From Pipra filicauda (Eukaryota; Chordata; Aves; Passeriformes; Pipridae), in NCBI RefSeq assembly GCF_003945595.2, contig NW_024104151.1:1260501-1324500 (forward strand): 64,000 bases of DNA, written 5' to 3'. This document shows, piece after piece, positions 36,186 through 48,545 of the stretch. The notes under the pieces were generated by a model, which had not been told where the DNA came from, made no database searches, and saw only the letters and a list, made by a program, of their open reading frames with translations. Position numbers and translations under genes: made by a program. How positions within the stretch are numbered: position 1 is the first letter of the stretch; every line of letters starts with the position of its first letter.

Positions 36186-36604
36186 CATTTTCATCATTAT
36201 GGGTTGGACTCAGTCTGAGGCTAAACAATGCGATGTCCTAAATGTGAGTTTTTCCTCCTCCTTTTTCAGCTGTAATTTACTGCTTTGAGTTTCATTCAGT
36301 GAGAAGCTTTATTTTTCTTTTATACAAGCCAACATTTTCAAACAGCACCCAATTAAAAGAAGAAATATTCTTCTACAGGAAGAATACAGGTGCTGTTGAC
36401 TTCAGTATCTGTAACAAGTTTCTCTCACCAATGGTCCTTCTGGCTGTGGAGAGGACACAGCCCGATGCCCCTTGGCAAATAACCTGAGGTGTTTCTGATG
36501 ATGGCCCGGGCCTGAAGCTGTGGGTCAGGAGGGCAGTTTTGCATATGCTGTACTTCAATATACATGAACTGAGAGGTCTCGTGTTAGAATAGTCATTTAC
36601 TCTT
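36186..36604. other. Non-coding single-copy DNA
   Basis: Nothing recognised between two CR1 tails. Confidence 0.5.
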
Positions 36605-36690
36605 ATCACAGAATCATGGAGTGGCTGGGTTGGGTTGGAAAGGACCCTAACGATCTAGTTCCAACCCCACTGCCATAGGCAGTTCTGGCT
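36605..36690 (-). mobile_element. CR1 tail fragment, classic type
   Basis: On + it reads 'cacagaatcatggagtggct', 'gggttggaaaggaccctaac' and 'ttccaaccccactgccatag'. It ends where 'ggcagggacacc' would follow, so only the terminal 85 bases remain. Confidence 0.9.
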
Positions 36691-37099
36691 TGCCCTGGTT
36701 TTCCATAGAGTGTTCCAGCAACCCCAGGAGTCTCTTTAGGAGCTGAAATGCAATTTGGCTCCTGGAACGTCATATTTTATTTAAACAACAAAGTACATCT
36801 TAGTTTTTGATATGCACAATCCATATTGATAGGCTGGAATGCTGAGAAGAAATTGCTTTCTGTTTTTCAGCAAGGAGACCTGTGGGTCGGGAGTTTGTGT
36901 GGTTGGGCCTATGTGGGAACTTCAGACTGAGCACAAAACCCTCCCACAGCTATTGGGTAGGAACACTTATTCCTGGTGCCATCGCCAGGCCACCAGAGGT
37001 ACAGGGCCAGCCCCTCACACTGGCATGGTCAGGGCACTGAAACCACCATGGTCACTTGTCCTTGTCCTTTGATACCTCTAGAGTATGTTACCACTAAAT
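36691..37099. other. Non-coding single-copy DNA
   Basis: Nothing recognised. The 77-codon plus frame has no known domain. Confidence 0.5.
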
Positions 37100-37290
37100 G
37101 TCATAGAATCATAGAGTCATTAAGGTTGGAAAAGACCTCCAAGATCTTCAAGTCCAATCTTTGACCAAATATCCCCATGCCCAGTAAACTGTATCACGAA
37201 GTGCAACATCTACTTGTTTTTTGAACACTTCAGGGACGGTGACTCCACTACTACCCAATGCTTGACCATTCTTTCAGTGAAAGATTCACA
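37100..37290 (-). mobile_element. CR1 3' end fragment (about 190 bp)
   Basis: On + it begins with tail units 'tcatagaatcatagagtcat', then 'aaggttggaaaagacctcca', 'tcaagtccaatctttgacca', 'cagggacggtgactccacta' and 'gaccattctttcagtgaaag'. The C-terminal ORF2 codons are eroded. It is older than the 21173 copy to judge by mismatches. Confidence 0.9.
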
Positions 37291-38135
37291 AGCTCTTGCT
37301 TTGAAAATGCTGTTGTTTTAATTAATATATGTAATTTGCAGCAGAAGGGTGAAATCCCAGCTGAGCTGGAGTTTAACAGCACGTGTCTGTCTGGATGGAG
37401 CCCCACCATCAGTTACCATGGCATTGCACACTGACAACAAGAAATCAATCCTGACAAATGACTCGCTTCCCTAAACCTGCAGCAGTTTAACATTAAAAAC
37501 GTGGGGAGACAACACGTGACGTCAGACACAGAGCCTGACCAGGGGGAATCCGACCAGCCACTGCTTTCTGCTCAGGAGCAAACCCATGCTGAACAGGGCA
37601 AGTGGGTTTTACTCCAGAGAGAAAATGCTGAAGGAATAAAAATCAGAGCTGCAGTGAAGATCAATTGAAATACACTTATTTCCTTCCACACAACTGTGAA
37701 CTTTGACTCTGTGTACAGACACAAACACGTATTTATGGCACTGAATAAACTCAAATTATTCTTTAACTGCAAGAAACTATTAGATGTGAAATTACAGAAA
37801 AGTTCTTAAATGGGGCTGGCCAATGTTTACAGAAGGGGTGGAATGTTCCAAAGCCTATGATGTAACAATACAGAACATATTGATATTTGGGAATCATACC
37901 AAAAAACTTTTATGTGGAGGCAGGCGGCTGCAGTATTGGACGGAAGAATGTCAGATAAACTTCACTCCAGCTTCCTTGAAAGGGGCTGATAGGCCTTTAA
38001 TCACTAACTACATTGAGCAGGCCGATGACCCAGGGCTCTGTCCACCCCTCAGGTCCCTCCACCCCCTCAGTTAAACTTGTTAGAATTTACAGAGGAAATT
38101 CAATTCAATTTTCCCAAACCATTTGTGATTCTGTG
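37291..38135. other. Non-coding single-copy DNA
   Basis: No repeat or exon recognised. Confidence 0.5.
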
Positions 38136-38215
38136 ATCATAGAATCATTTAGGTCGGAAAGGACCTCTGAGCTCTTCGAGTTCAATCATTAACCCAGCAC
38201 TGCCAAAATGACCTA
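38136..38215 (-). mobile_element. CR1 tail fragment, 'cagcactgccaa' tail type
   Basis: On + it reads 'tcatagaatcatttaggtcg', 'gaaaggacctctgagctctt' and 'aacccagcactgccaaaatg'. About 80 bases remain. Confidence 0.88.
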
Positions 38216-39144
38216 TTCAAGTCTATATTATTCCAAGAGAAGTTTCACTAAGTTATTTTTAAAACTGAGACTCTCCCTCCCGTGCATGTACATGTTCCAC
38301 AGCTCTTGGGCTCAGCCAGGCAGGGAAAATGCAGTTCAGTCAAGGACATGTTCCTGTGTTTCAACATCTCTCATTTTCCCAATTCCCAGCCTTTCCTCAT
38401 GTTCTTTCTAATCTTTTTCCAACTCTCATGCCTTTCACTTTCAGGAAAGACTCACTTAGCTCAGGAACACTCTTGTCAAATGAGGGAGGGGGAAGATGAA
38501 ACAGCCAGTCATAAAGGTGGAATTGTACACGTCCAATTTGTAATGACTATACTTAAGATGCACTCGAAGACAATGGCAGCACCTTCATTGCTGTGTTATT
38601 GCTTCTTACAGCAACTTGCCCCATTATTGAAAAATAAATCCCAGAATCCCCCTGTATAATGATTGTGGTTTTTCTTTCATGAATATCACAAAAAATACCC
38701 TAAAAAACTATGAAAAAATTTGACCAAAACTGCAAATAGTAAAGAAATTCTAGTAACTAGAAATAGCAAAGGCTAGTAACTTGTTCTTCTTGGAAATATG
38801 AAAAGATCTTGAAAGCTTTTAATCAACACTGGAGTGTTTGTCACAGGACAGGGATTTAGCAAGGGAGCAGTGCCTTAAGCATTGAGTATTTTCCTTTGAT
38901 CTGTTCCAATTCACCCCATCTCTTATTTCAGTTTCTTGTTCATTTTTAATTTAAATGTGTGCTTGACAGAAATGTTAAAATGTTATAGAAATAAATTGTT
39001 GCTGATTAATTTTTAAATTTATGTTTGCTTTAGAAGAGCTGTTGATAGGCTCAGAAATGTTCTAACACCCATGAAATCCATCAGTGATTGCAGGGACAAG
39101 TTGGGACCTTCCACATTGTCAGGCATTAGCCTGTAGCTGATAAA
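38216..39144. other. Non-coding single-copy DNA
   Basis: AT-rich at 38660-39030. The 125-codon plus frame at 38282-38659 has no recognised domain. Confidence 0.5.
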
Positions 39145-39360
39145 AGGAAGAAATCCTTCCCTATGAGGATGGTGAGGCCCTGGCACAGGTTGCCCAGAGA
39201 AGCTGTGGCTGCCCCATCCCTAGAAGTGTCCAAGGCCAGGTTGGACAGGGCTTGGAGCAACCTAGTCTAGTGGAAGGTGTCCCTGCCCATGGCAGGGAAT
39301 GCAACAAGATGAGCTTTGAGGTTCCTTCCAACCCAAACCATTCCATGATTCTGTGATCCC
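39145..39360 (+). mobile_element. CR1 retrotransposon, 3' end (about 215 bp)
   Basis: Well-preserved classic CR1 end in forward orientation: 'aggatggtgaggccctggca', 'caggttgcccagagaagctg', 'tggctgccccatccctagaa', 'cctagtctagtggaaggtgt' and 'caaaccattccatgattctg'. The minus frame over it (39161-39430) is antisense of CR1 only. Confidence 0.96.
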
Positions 39361-41519
39361 ATAAATGAACCTCAGGAGGAAGGTCTGTCCTTCCCAGGAT
39401 GTCTGTGCTTCCAAATACAATATTCCTCATTGAATTTGTTCACTCACTTTCTGGACAAAACCTGTCACAACAGAATCCTACAGTGACTTTAAATCTACCC
39501 CAAATACCAGGGGGACTCATAGTAAAAGTGCTGGGAGAATAATTTAGATGTTGGGCACGTGCAGTATCCAAAAGACGCAAGAACTTCACAGGTCTTGGTG
39601 CCAGTAGGAATTGTAAAGCTCAGGTTACCCCTTGAGATTCCCAGCTTGGCAGTAAGGCATGGGGACTGACCAAGGGCTGAGTATGTCTTCCCTGGGGAGA
39701 TCCCAGGGGCTCCTGCCCCCATCCCTATGAGATATGTTGCTGACAGCACTGGGACAGCACTGGGGCACACTCTGATGATTAACCATCCACAGTCTCTTCT
39801 CTCTTTTGCCCTCTGACATCACCTCACTCACTGACCACTAATCTTCCATGATAGTTTGCAGATTCCAAAGGCAATTTGATATTAAAAAAGCCAAAAAGAG
39901 CAAGAAGCAAACAGCACAACAGCACAGCACAGGAATGATGATATTTACACTGTGGTGGATGAAATGAATTTCGTTGCAAGTAGCTGAACATGTGGACTAT
40001 AATTGGGGAACTTTGAAGCAGAGATCTCAGCTCTATCTCACCCTGACAGTGAGTGTAGCTGAAATCCCAGACAAATGAAAAATAGCATTGCTTCCCACAC
40101 CTCAAGGTCACCAGCAAAGGATAATTTGAACACATTTACATATATTCTTTAGTTCTCAATGAAGAATGTATCAATACAGAGGTGGGCCCTAGGTGGGACA
40201 GTATTTCACGTGAGTGTGTGTTCAGACATGAAGTCATAAGCAGTATATGCACCCTTGTTCACATGGCAAAGACTCCACCCTTGCCAGGGGGATGGGCTTT
40301 TTCTCTACCCCCCCCCCACAGGCAGGACGTCCCTGTCAGCATCTACATACTTAACCAAGGACTTAACCAAGGCCATATGAGAAACAAAGCAAGCTTGTCA
40401 GCTCTTGGCAAATGTCCTAAAATCTAGTTCTGAACACGTACACAGGGAATAGTCTGTCTGCAGTTCACGTGATTCTGGTAGGCAGGGTTCTCATGAGCCA
40501 TGATTTCGGGTAGACTCTGTGGTGGGACCAGCTCCACAAGTGCTCCCTCCCAGACCCTGCCCTTTGGACAGTGATCCTATCAAAATCCCCTCAAATCTAC
40601 AGGCTCAGATATGAGATTCTTGTTGTTTGCTTGGGATCATGAATGTGATACCTCCCTGAGGTACAGAAGGACACAGGCATTTTGAAAGGTGGCTTGATAA
40701 AGAATTTTGAAAGCATTTGTATTCCTAAATTCATAAAGTATCACGGGAAACCACTGCCACAGTCTTTATCCAAACACTTTTTTAGCCCGAAACATAATGA
40801 AAAGAAAGGAAATGAGAAAATGTGAGGAGTGTGATTTGCCTATTGCTGTGCAGCTCATATCTACAAATTGCTTAGCACAATCCTGTTAGTTACTCCAGAA
40901 ATGTGAGTGTGCATGAGTTTTGCCTGGTTATTATTATTTCTAGCAGAAGTCAGCCGTGCCACATGCAGAGCCTGTGAGTCCCAGGTGATCATCATTAGTA
41001 GATCAAATCCCAGCACTATGAGGAGCATATTAACACCACAATTTTCAGGTACATCTTTAATAACACTTTCTGACAGACACAGCATTCACAGAGCCATAAA
41101 GTGCTGCTGCTTACGCCCAGATAAACTGCTTCCCAAAGTGTTTTATGGAATATTCATCACTCTGTGGAAATAATGCAGCTCTCAGAATATTATTATCCAC
41201 CTTTTTCATTTGATCTTCTCCAGGTAGTGTGGTTTGTTCTCACCAGTTGGATCTCCGAGCACCACTATTGACCAGAGAGCAGCCGACCAGTCTGTGCAGC
41301 ACTCAGTGTGTCAACAGGGCGGTGCAGCTGAGTTTCAGTGCCTGCAGCTCAGTCAAAGGATATCAGTTAAATGGCACCATTCAGTATCTGAATAGAGCTG
41401 CACAGACAGCACCCCAAAAATGGAGCAAAAGAACACAGCAAGGTGGACAGAGGTGATGAAACAGGCTGTATGAGACATATCCAGCTGGAAGCTGCTGAAG
41501 TCAGATTTCTCCCCATGTT
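39361..41519. other. Non-coding single-copy DNA with a C10 run
   Basis: No exon or repeat family recognised. A run of ten C lies at 40308-40317. Minus frames of 103 codons (39824-40135) and 91 codons (39495-39770) have no known domain. Confidence 0.5.
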
Positions 41520-41660
41520 ATCACAGAATCCCAGGCTGGTTTGGGTTGGAAGGGACCTCAAAACTCATTTCATTGCCACGGGCAGGGACACCTTCCACTA
41601 GCCCAGGTTGCTCCAAGCCCCATCGAAGCTGTCATTGAACACTTCTAGGGATGGGCCATC
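41520..41660 (-). mobile_element. CR1 retrotransposon, 3' end fragment
   Basis: On + it reads 'atcacagaatcccaggctgg', 'gggttggaagggacctcaaa', 'gggcagggacaccttccact', 'agcccaggttgctccaagcc' and 'acacttctagggatgggcc'. Classic type in reverse orientation, 5'-truncated. Confidence 0.94.
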
Positions 41661-44039
41661 CCTTGCTGGAGAAGGGAGAGGTTTCCACCCCTTCATGGCT
41701 GCCAGCTGCTCTCTCATTTCAAAATCTCTCCCTGGGCAGGGTTTGTGGGGATGCAGATTTCCTCTCCAGCTAACAAGGCTCACACAGTGCCACAAGACAT
41801 CCTCACACTGTCACACTTTTCTTGGTGCCACAGCTTGGTGTCCTGTCAGCTCTCACACCCACCACATTCCCTGTGCTCTGCCTGGCCATTAAGCTGCATG
41901 AGGGACCTTTGCCACTCACCGCCAGCCATTGCACTTCTGATTTGCTTTCCCTTGAACTTAATTGCCTTTAAAAGTTCCATTTCCTGGCCACTCTTTCGGC
42001 TCCTGCAGATTTATGCTGTGGGTGGATTTAGTGGCAGCAGCAGAGCCCTCCACGCTCCCATGCACATGGCAGGCCATGGGCAGGGGCCAGGAGGCTTCCC
42101 GTGTCCTTGAGGGGATGGAGCCGTCACACATCGTGGTTTGGCTTCCTCGGCCCTCCGGTGCAGGGCTGGCAATTGCACTGGTAGTGCCAAGTGCTGCTGG
42201 AGGATGTGCGTTTAACCTGAACAAAGGAGATGGATAAGCCATCAGATGAATGAATATTCATTTGCAATCAAGATCCAGAGCAGAACCCCCCTCTTCAGAG
42301 ACAATGAGTGACTGTCCACAGGCACTGTGGTATCCAGCCTCTGTCACTTGGTAATTAATATCATTCAGCTGTCATCAATTACTTGGTGCTAAATTTATGT
42401 CAATAATTTCCATTCCATATCTTCCATCCAAATCCAGCAACCTGCCACCGTGCATTTCTATTCTCACCCCCATTGATGTGAGTGCTGGCAGGGAGGGATG
42501 ACTGACAGCTGTCCATCAAAGGCATTGCCTGCAATTTGTCTGTTGCAGTGAATGGCCCATCCTAGAGTTCTCTAGAGATTTCCATAATGTATGAAAGGAT
42601 TTTAATCTTCCTAGGTTACTTTTATGTGTCTGTGGGAATAGCACTCTGAAGACATGATAAGTCAGAACTGAAATAATTCCTGCCTTGAATAAAATCAGTG
42701 AAAATTTTGATTATTTCTCTCTGAAGTCCTGGCAGGACACTGCTGAAAGCAGCAGTGCTTACAATGTGGTGAAACAACTCCAGCCCCTCGTTGGAGGGGG
42801 AGTTGAGTTTTCTTGCAGCACTGGCTGTTAGCTGAAGGGAAATAGTCCACAATTCTCTGATTCTTGTTAAACAGCAACTGAAAAGTGACATCTTTGTGAG
42901 AATCAGAGTTTTTCTTGAGCTGATGGACATATGAAGGGCTTTCCCATCAAGCAGGATCAGGTGGGTGTTAGCAGAGGTGCACAACAGCATGGCACTATGG
43001 AAAACATCACGAGTAGGTTTGTCAGGGTGTGTAATGTTTTAGATATTATGAACAATCAGAGAGAGATTTATACATGGTACCTGCATATCTGGAGTGACAA
43101 CTGGAGGATGGATGCTCCAACCAGCTGGGTTTTTACCTTACCATTCCCACTGATGTTTTCAGTGTTTCAGGACATGCCACTGAGTGGACTTTGCTTGACT
43201 TGTTGAACAAAAATCAGATTTGAAGGGAAACCTCATATGAAAGGAAAGCTGGCACAGCAGTAGTGTATTTGATCTCCATAAATATTTGGAAACCCAAGAA
43301 ATATTAATATAGAGGCACTTTGAATTGTCGCCTTTGTTTTCTCTGGGTGTTGAGGCAAAAAATTTAAATAGCAAATGTTTGAGTTCACCACAGAACAATA
43401 AATCTACATGTTAGAGGAAACTTCTCTTTCTTCCCAAAAGCTGCAGGTAGAGCATTTTGTGTGTTTTACACATCACTAGATGATGCCTTGTTCACAAGGA
43501 TGTGGCATTAGGCAATACATATTGGCATTTATTTATCCCTATTTCCCTTGGTGCCAAGTTACCTAAGAGCCTTCACATAAAGCCTTGATCATGACTTAGG
43601 TAAGAAAACAAAGGGGCAGGTCTGGAGGAGTTTTGCTGGGAGTCTTGGGGAACCGCTGGCCCCAGAGCAGGGAGGGGACTCCTCGTTGCATTCCTCCCCT
43701 GCCTGGGCAGCTGAGAGATCAAACACCAAACCAAGAGGTCAAACATCAAATGGTGGGGCAGTGGAAGGAGGTTGGCCAAGGCCAAGATGAAATTGGATTG
43801 AGGTAAAAGAGGAAGATGAAAAGGTGTGTGCAGAGTATGTGGCAGAGCATGGCATTCCTGAGTGCTCTAGGGTTCCAGGGAGGTGGGAGGCCATGGCACA
43901 GGGCATAGCAACCACCTTGGCACTATGTAAAGCACTGGCAATGCTAAAGTGACCTTTGTGCCCCGACTGGGCGTCCTTCCCTGGTGATCGGTGAGCCCAT
44001 AACTCAGTTCTGGGCCGTTTCGGCTGCTCATTCCCGGAC
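41661..44039. other. Non-coding single-copy DNA
   Basis: Overlapping frames of 91-122 codons at 41608-42242 and 42622-43206 occur on both strands and lack known domains. No repeat family recognised. Confidence 0.5.
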
Positions 44040-44450
44040 TGTAACACAGATGATTTGAATGCTCATCCAGTCGGTGCCGTTATATAAATTATTATCCAAT
44101 ATTATGCCAGACAAAAATACAGCAGCATATAAGGAAAAGTGGATGCTTTGTACGAGAGGGTCATGATAGATAAAAATGATAATGGGCACTGTAGTGCCAT
44201 AATCAAAGTCTAATTGTCTCATTAATTAAGAGCAATATTCGGTTATGTATTGGGTCCTGGAGCGATTATGACTCAAATGCCTACTAGAACTCATGGATTT
44301 ATCCTCTGGCTTGCAGTTTGCAGTCAGACAAAGCATTTGGTGGAGGTCAAACAGTTCAATTGCTGCTTCAAAATGTAGCTGAACTTTAGGCATGAAAAAT
44401 CCTCGGCTCGGTCCACGGCCCTTGGATGCCATTGTCATTGCATTCAGCAG
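44040..44450. promoter_or_regulatory. Candidate conserved non-coding element
   Basis: Repeat-free, AT-rich block with retained CpGs ('agtcggtgccg', 'gagcgatta') and clustered motif-like words. A SOX/POU composite-like 'cattgtcattgcatt' lies at about 44430-44444, an 'attaattaag' homeodomain cluster at about 44221-44230, and 'tgatagataaaaatgataat' holds GATA-like words near 44164-44183. Long frames are absent over the first 180 bases. The enhancer call is inference from motif texture. Confidence 0.28.
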
Positions 44451-47400
44451 GCACATCCCAACACCCAACTGCCAAAAACCTGGGCATGAGCAAGTGAGGC
44501 ACCTTGGAGAGTTCCAGACCACTCACTGTTCATTTATCCACCCCACACAGCGCAAACACACAAATGTCTCCCTCCCCCTCCCAGTTTTGACACCAATCAG
44601 GCTAATTTTCACAAGTTTCCTGCCAAATATGAACCACTGGTAACAGTGGCTGTTCTGGGGTAATTAGATCAAGATTCAAGCAATTTGCTGTCAGGCCCCA
44701 ACTCAGACCATCCTTCACATGTCTCTCTGCTAGATCTGTCTTTAAATTATATTATAATGAGCTTGGCAGCACTATTAATAATCCAGCAAACCATGGAAGA
44801 GTGTGGTTTGATTTCATTTCATTGCTACAACATCTGCAATCGAAGGCAAAGTAGGTGACTGCCACAAGTTTCTGCCCTTTTTAATCATAAAAATCAAATA
44901 TTAGGATACATGAGCTTCTAAGAATAAAAAATATTTGAGCTCCTTTACAGTAATAAAATGGATTTAACACAAGAAGTGTAACAATTTATTGCAAGGTGGT
45001 ATGATTCATTTAAATATCATTAGGGTCCTACCTCTGGGGGTTATTTTATTTAAATGTTGTAGTTTCTGGTTTTAATAAATAAACATTTGTCTCCCTTCAG
45101 GTAGGTGAGCTGGGTCCAGTGCCTCTCACAACAGGCAGGAAAAAGGGTTTGATTTTCACCTCCTATGTTTCTGGGAGGTTTTCCCCACTGCAGGGCAACA
45201 GGAGGGAGGAGGGGCAAAGAGAACAAAACCTCTGCTCTGTGATTTTGGGACTATCTCTACACTTCTTGTCATTAGTGCCTGAAAGGAGTGCAGAGTTTGC
45301 ATTTGTTGTGTATGGCTGTGCAGATGGATACACAGGGAAAGGGCTGGGCAGGATGGGGAGGATGAAGCTGGGACCACTGTTAATGAGAGAGGACGTGTGC
45401 CAGGCTGTGGAAAGCTATCAGGGACCTTCCTCGGTGCTCTTTAATGAGACTTCTTTAAAATTTTGATTAATGAGTTGGGCAGAGAAAGAGGGAAATTTGC
45501 TGTCAATGCAGGAGGGGGCTAGACCACTGCACAGGATTAACAGGATGACCATAAGCACTGGATAACGTAACTGGGATGAAGCCCCACAGTAGGTAAGGCA
45601 GGAATGCACACCAGGCCCTGAGCAAACAGGAGAAGGGGAGCAGACCAGCCCTGCCAGGATCTTGGTGCCCTCGAGGACCAGCATCACTCATACCTTGTGC
45701 TGGCCCAGGCTGCAGGAGCATGGGGATGCAGAGCTTTAATGGGAATAAGGGGCTGTAGTGGGAAGAGAACAGGATGAAGGAACATTGTTTGCTTCATTAG
45801 TGGCGACTGGCTGACTAATGATGTGGGTACAGTCCTGGTGATCAACTGCAGATCCTGAAGAGATTCCCATTAGTGTCGTGGCTCTTGTTTCACATGTTAT
45901 ATTCTATAGGTGGAAAGGAAACTTAAATGACATTGATTCTTCTTTTCTTATTTTACTTTCATTTAAAAATTAAAAAGGTGAGAAGTTTCATTGAATTTCA
46001 ACTTTCTGGAGCTGCTGAGCAGACAGCACCATTTCACAAGCTGTTTCTGTCAGCCTGTATCCACACTGCTGCTGGAGACTGAATGCTGCTTTCCAGTCCT
46101 TTTGGAGCACATCCATTTTCATTGCTTTTCTTCTATTAAAAATGTCAAAAAGAGAAATAGAACATAAGCATAAATGTTCTTGGTTTTACCTCTGTACAGA
46201 ACAAATGTAAATTAAAAAAATCAGGTATTTGGAGGCCATGGAAGACAGCAATCCCAGCTCTCTGTTGGTGCTGGAGGTTAGTGGGGAGCAGTGGCTTTGG
46301 ATTGGGTAATGTGAACTGGGAGAGCCTGAGAGGAGGAGCTTCCATTAGGTCAGTGAGGCTGGTCTGAATTTTGAATCAGCAGCTGAAGAGAGAGGCTGAT
46401 GGTGACTGATTAATCCTGTGTTTCCAGTGATCTCCAGTGAGGGTCACTTCCAAGGCTGAGTGTCAGCCTTCCAAACATGTCCTTTGATATTTCATGTTTT
46501 GCAATCCAAAACATCATCCTCAGTAGCTGGAACGACATAAACACCAGCGTAAGAGATCTTGTTGTTTCCCTTTTCTCACATACAGGGATAAATATATATT
46601 CAGTGAAGGTGAGAGACAGTAAATTAAAATTCTAAACCAAAATGTTTCTTTGCAAGTTGGGCTGCTCATTGTGATGAGAAAACACTGAGAGCTTCCAGCA
46701 GCAGAGAGAGGATACTGGCCCAGGCACACATGGGAGCAGTTTGGGAGCCAGGGTTCTTTGGGAAACAGAAAAGCTTCTCACACCTAAGACCCAGTTCTGG
46801 GCCAAAGCAGGTGATACCCATCAGGGGCCCTCCCCTCAAGGGGTGAGGGGCTTGGGCCAGGCCACAGGTCCAGCCAGCATCGCTCTGAGAGTACACGGCA
46901 CTGGGGGGGGATTCAGCAGAGCTGTGTCCTAACACACGCACAGGGCAGCTTTCAGCTCCCTCCCTGCTCTGCTTTTATCTTACCTTTCATCATACAGTCA
47001 GTAAAAAGATAACTTGGTCTTTCACAGCTTGACCTGAATCTGCAAGACTGGCAGAAGTAAACATCTTCAGCTTCCCACCCCGAACAATTTGATATGCAGC
47101 TCTGAGAGAGGCTAAAAAAAGAATCCTTTCATCTTCCTTTCCTGAAGTCATTTTTTTATCATATTCTAAATTCATAGATAAAACCTCAGGCAATTTTATT
47201 GGATTAAGAATGACCACAAACATCACAGAGTGTCTCCCCATGACATTATTATGCTCGTAATTGATATATTCGCTCTATTTTCCTCCTGAGGTTGAGATCA
47301 CTGTCGTTACCCTGATGTAGACTATCTCCTTAGATCTCCCTACACATATATGGGCTCAGGTATGTGTTTATCTCCAGTGGCAAAATCCAGCAGAACAGTA

Positions 47401-47919
47401 AATTATGCAGCTTACTCAGGAACAAACCTGCCCACAGTGGTGTGTTCTCTGATTGCTTTCCTGGAAAAGCAAAACGTGGCCCAAACCCAAGTCACCAAGA
47501 GGGTGTGAGACACCCAGTTCCATGAAGTGTTGGCCGAGCAGTGCCCCCACCACGTCCCACAGCTGGTACCGGCTGCAGTGCACGTGCTGGAATCCTGCTG
47601 GGTGGCTTCAGTGCTAATCCAAATATTCCTATTAACTCATACTGTTAACTGCAGCCCAGCTGCAGGAGATGTCTGTCTGCTCAATTTTGAAAAATCAACT
47701 GCTACACTTAATTAAAAGAGAAACTAACCTATAACACTGCTTCTTGATATGTTTTTACTTACTTTGAGAAACCCCTGGTGCACTTTTCTGACAGTACCAG
47801 ACTCGTTGTCTACCCAAAATGGTCCTGAGCAGCCAGTGATAACCTGCCCAACTAAAAGTCTCATGTCCAGCTCTCTCAGAATAAATAAATTACCTATCTG
47901 AGGGAAAAGTAACGCTCTG
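44451..47919. other. Non-coding single-copy DNA
   Basis: AT-rich at 44740-45080 and 47600-47760. Frames reach 115 codons (45119-45466 +) without recognised domains. A run of eight G lies at about 46904-46911. No repeat family or exon recognised. Confidence 0.5.
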
Positions 47920-48002
47920 GATAAAAGTGAAAGTATGATAAAAAGGAGGAAAGTGATAAAAAGAGTATGATAAAAAAAGTATGATAAAGTCAGGATAAAA
48001 AG
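47920..48002. repeat. Degenerate tandem repeat of a 'gtatgataaaaa' unit
   Basis: Words of the form 'agtatgataaaa' and 'agtgataaaa' recur at about 47932, 47951, 47965, 47978 and 47993 with irregular spacing of 13-19 bases. It is AT-rich and probably a decayed microsatellite or minisatellite. Confidence 0.75.
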
Positions 48003-48159
48003 TTCTTAATTCAACTCTGCCAGGCAGGAGGCGGACCTAATCTTCACTTTAAATAGACTCTGGCTCAAGTTTTTATTCTACTATTTAAGAACAAGAATAA
48101 TTACTGTAGGAACCTATAGTAAGTCTAATACTACTCACTATTTGCACAAGGACTAACCC
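48003..48159. other. Short non-coding spacer
   Basis: AT-rich; nothing recognised. Confidence 0.5.
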
Positions 48160-48545
48160 TGCAACTGGCTCTGGACAGGTTGGATCAATGGGCTGAGGCC
48201 AGTGGTGTGAGGGTCAACAGGGCCAAGTGCCAGGTCCTGCTTTTGGGTGACCAAAACCTGTGGAACACTCCAAGCTTGGGGAAGAGCAGCTGGAAAGCTG
48301 GAAAAGGCCCTGGGGTGCTGGTTGACAGGGGCTGAACATGAGCCAGGTGTGCCCGGGTGGGCAAGTGACCGATGGCACCTGGCCTGTACCAGCAGTAGTG
48401 TGGCAGTAGGACCACTGTGCTGGGCACTGCTGAGGCACCTCCAGTCCTGGGAGCAGGTTTGGGCCCCTCACAGCAAGGACACTGAGGAGCTGAAGTGTGT
48501 CCAGAGAAGGGAACGGAGCTGGGGAAGGGTCTGGAGCATAAGTCT
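48160..48545 (+). mobile_element. Older CR1 ORF2 fragment (thumb/C-terminal region)
   Basis: The plus strand translates, with several breaks, as the CR1 segment after the RT palm: DRLDQWAEASGVRVNRAKC, then LLLGDQNL, a GVLVDRG segment, and late a QRRERSWGRVWS segment resembling the VQRR..RLGKGLEH region. Several frame changes and a stop occur inside. It lacks both the FADD box upstream and the 3' tail downstream, so it is an internal scrap of an old copy. Confidence 0.8.

Noticed and set aside
45380..45780. Suspected CR1 fragment
   Set aside because: I could not match any stretch to CR1 tail phrases or ORF2 codons.
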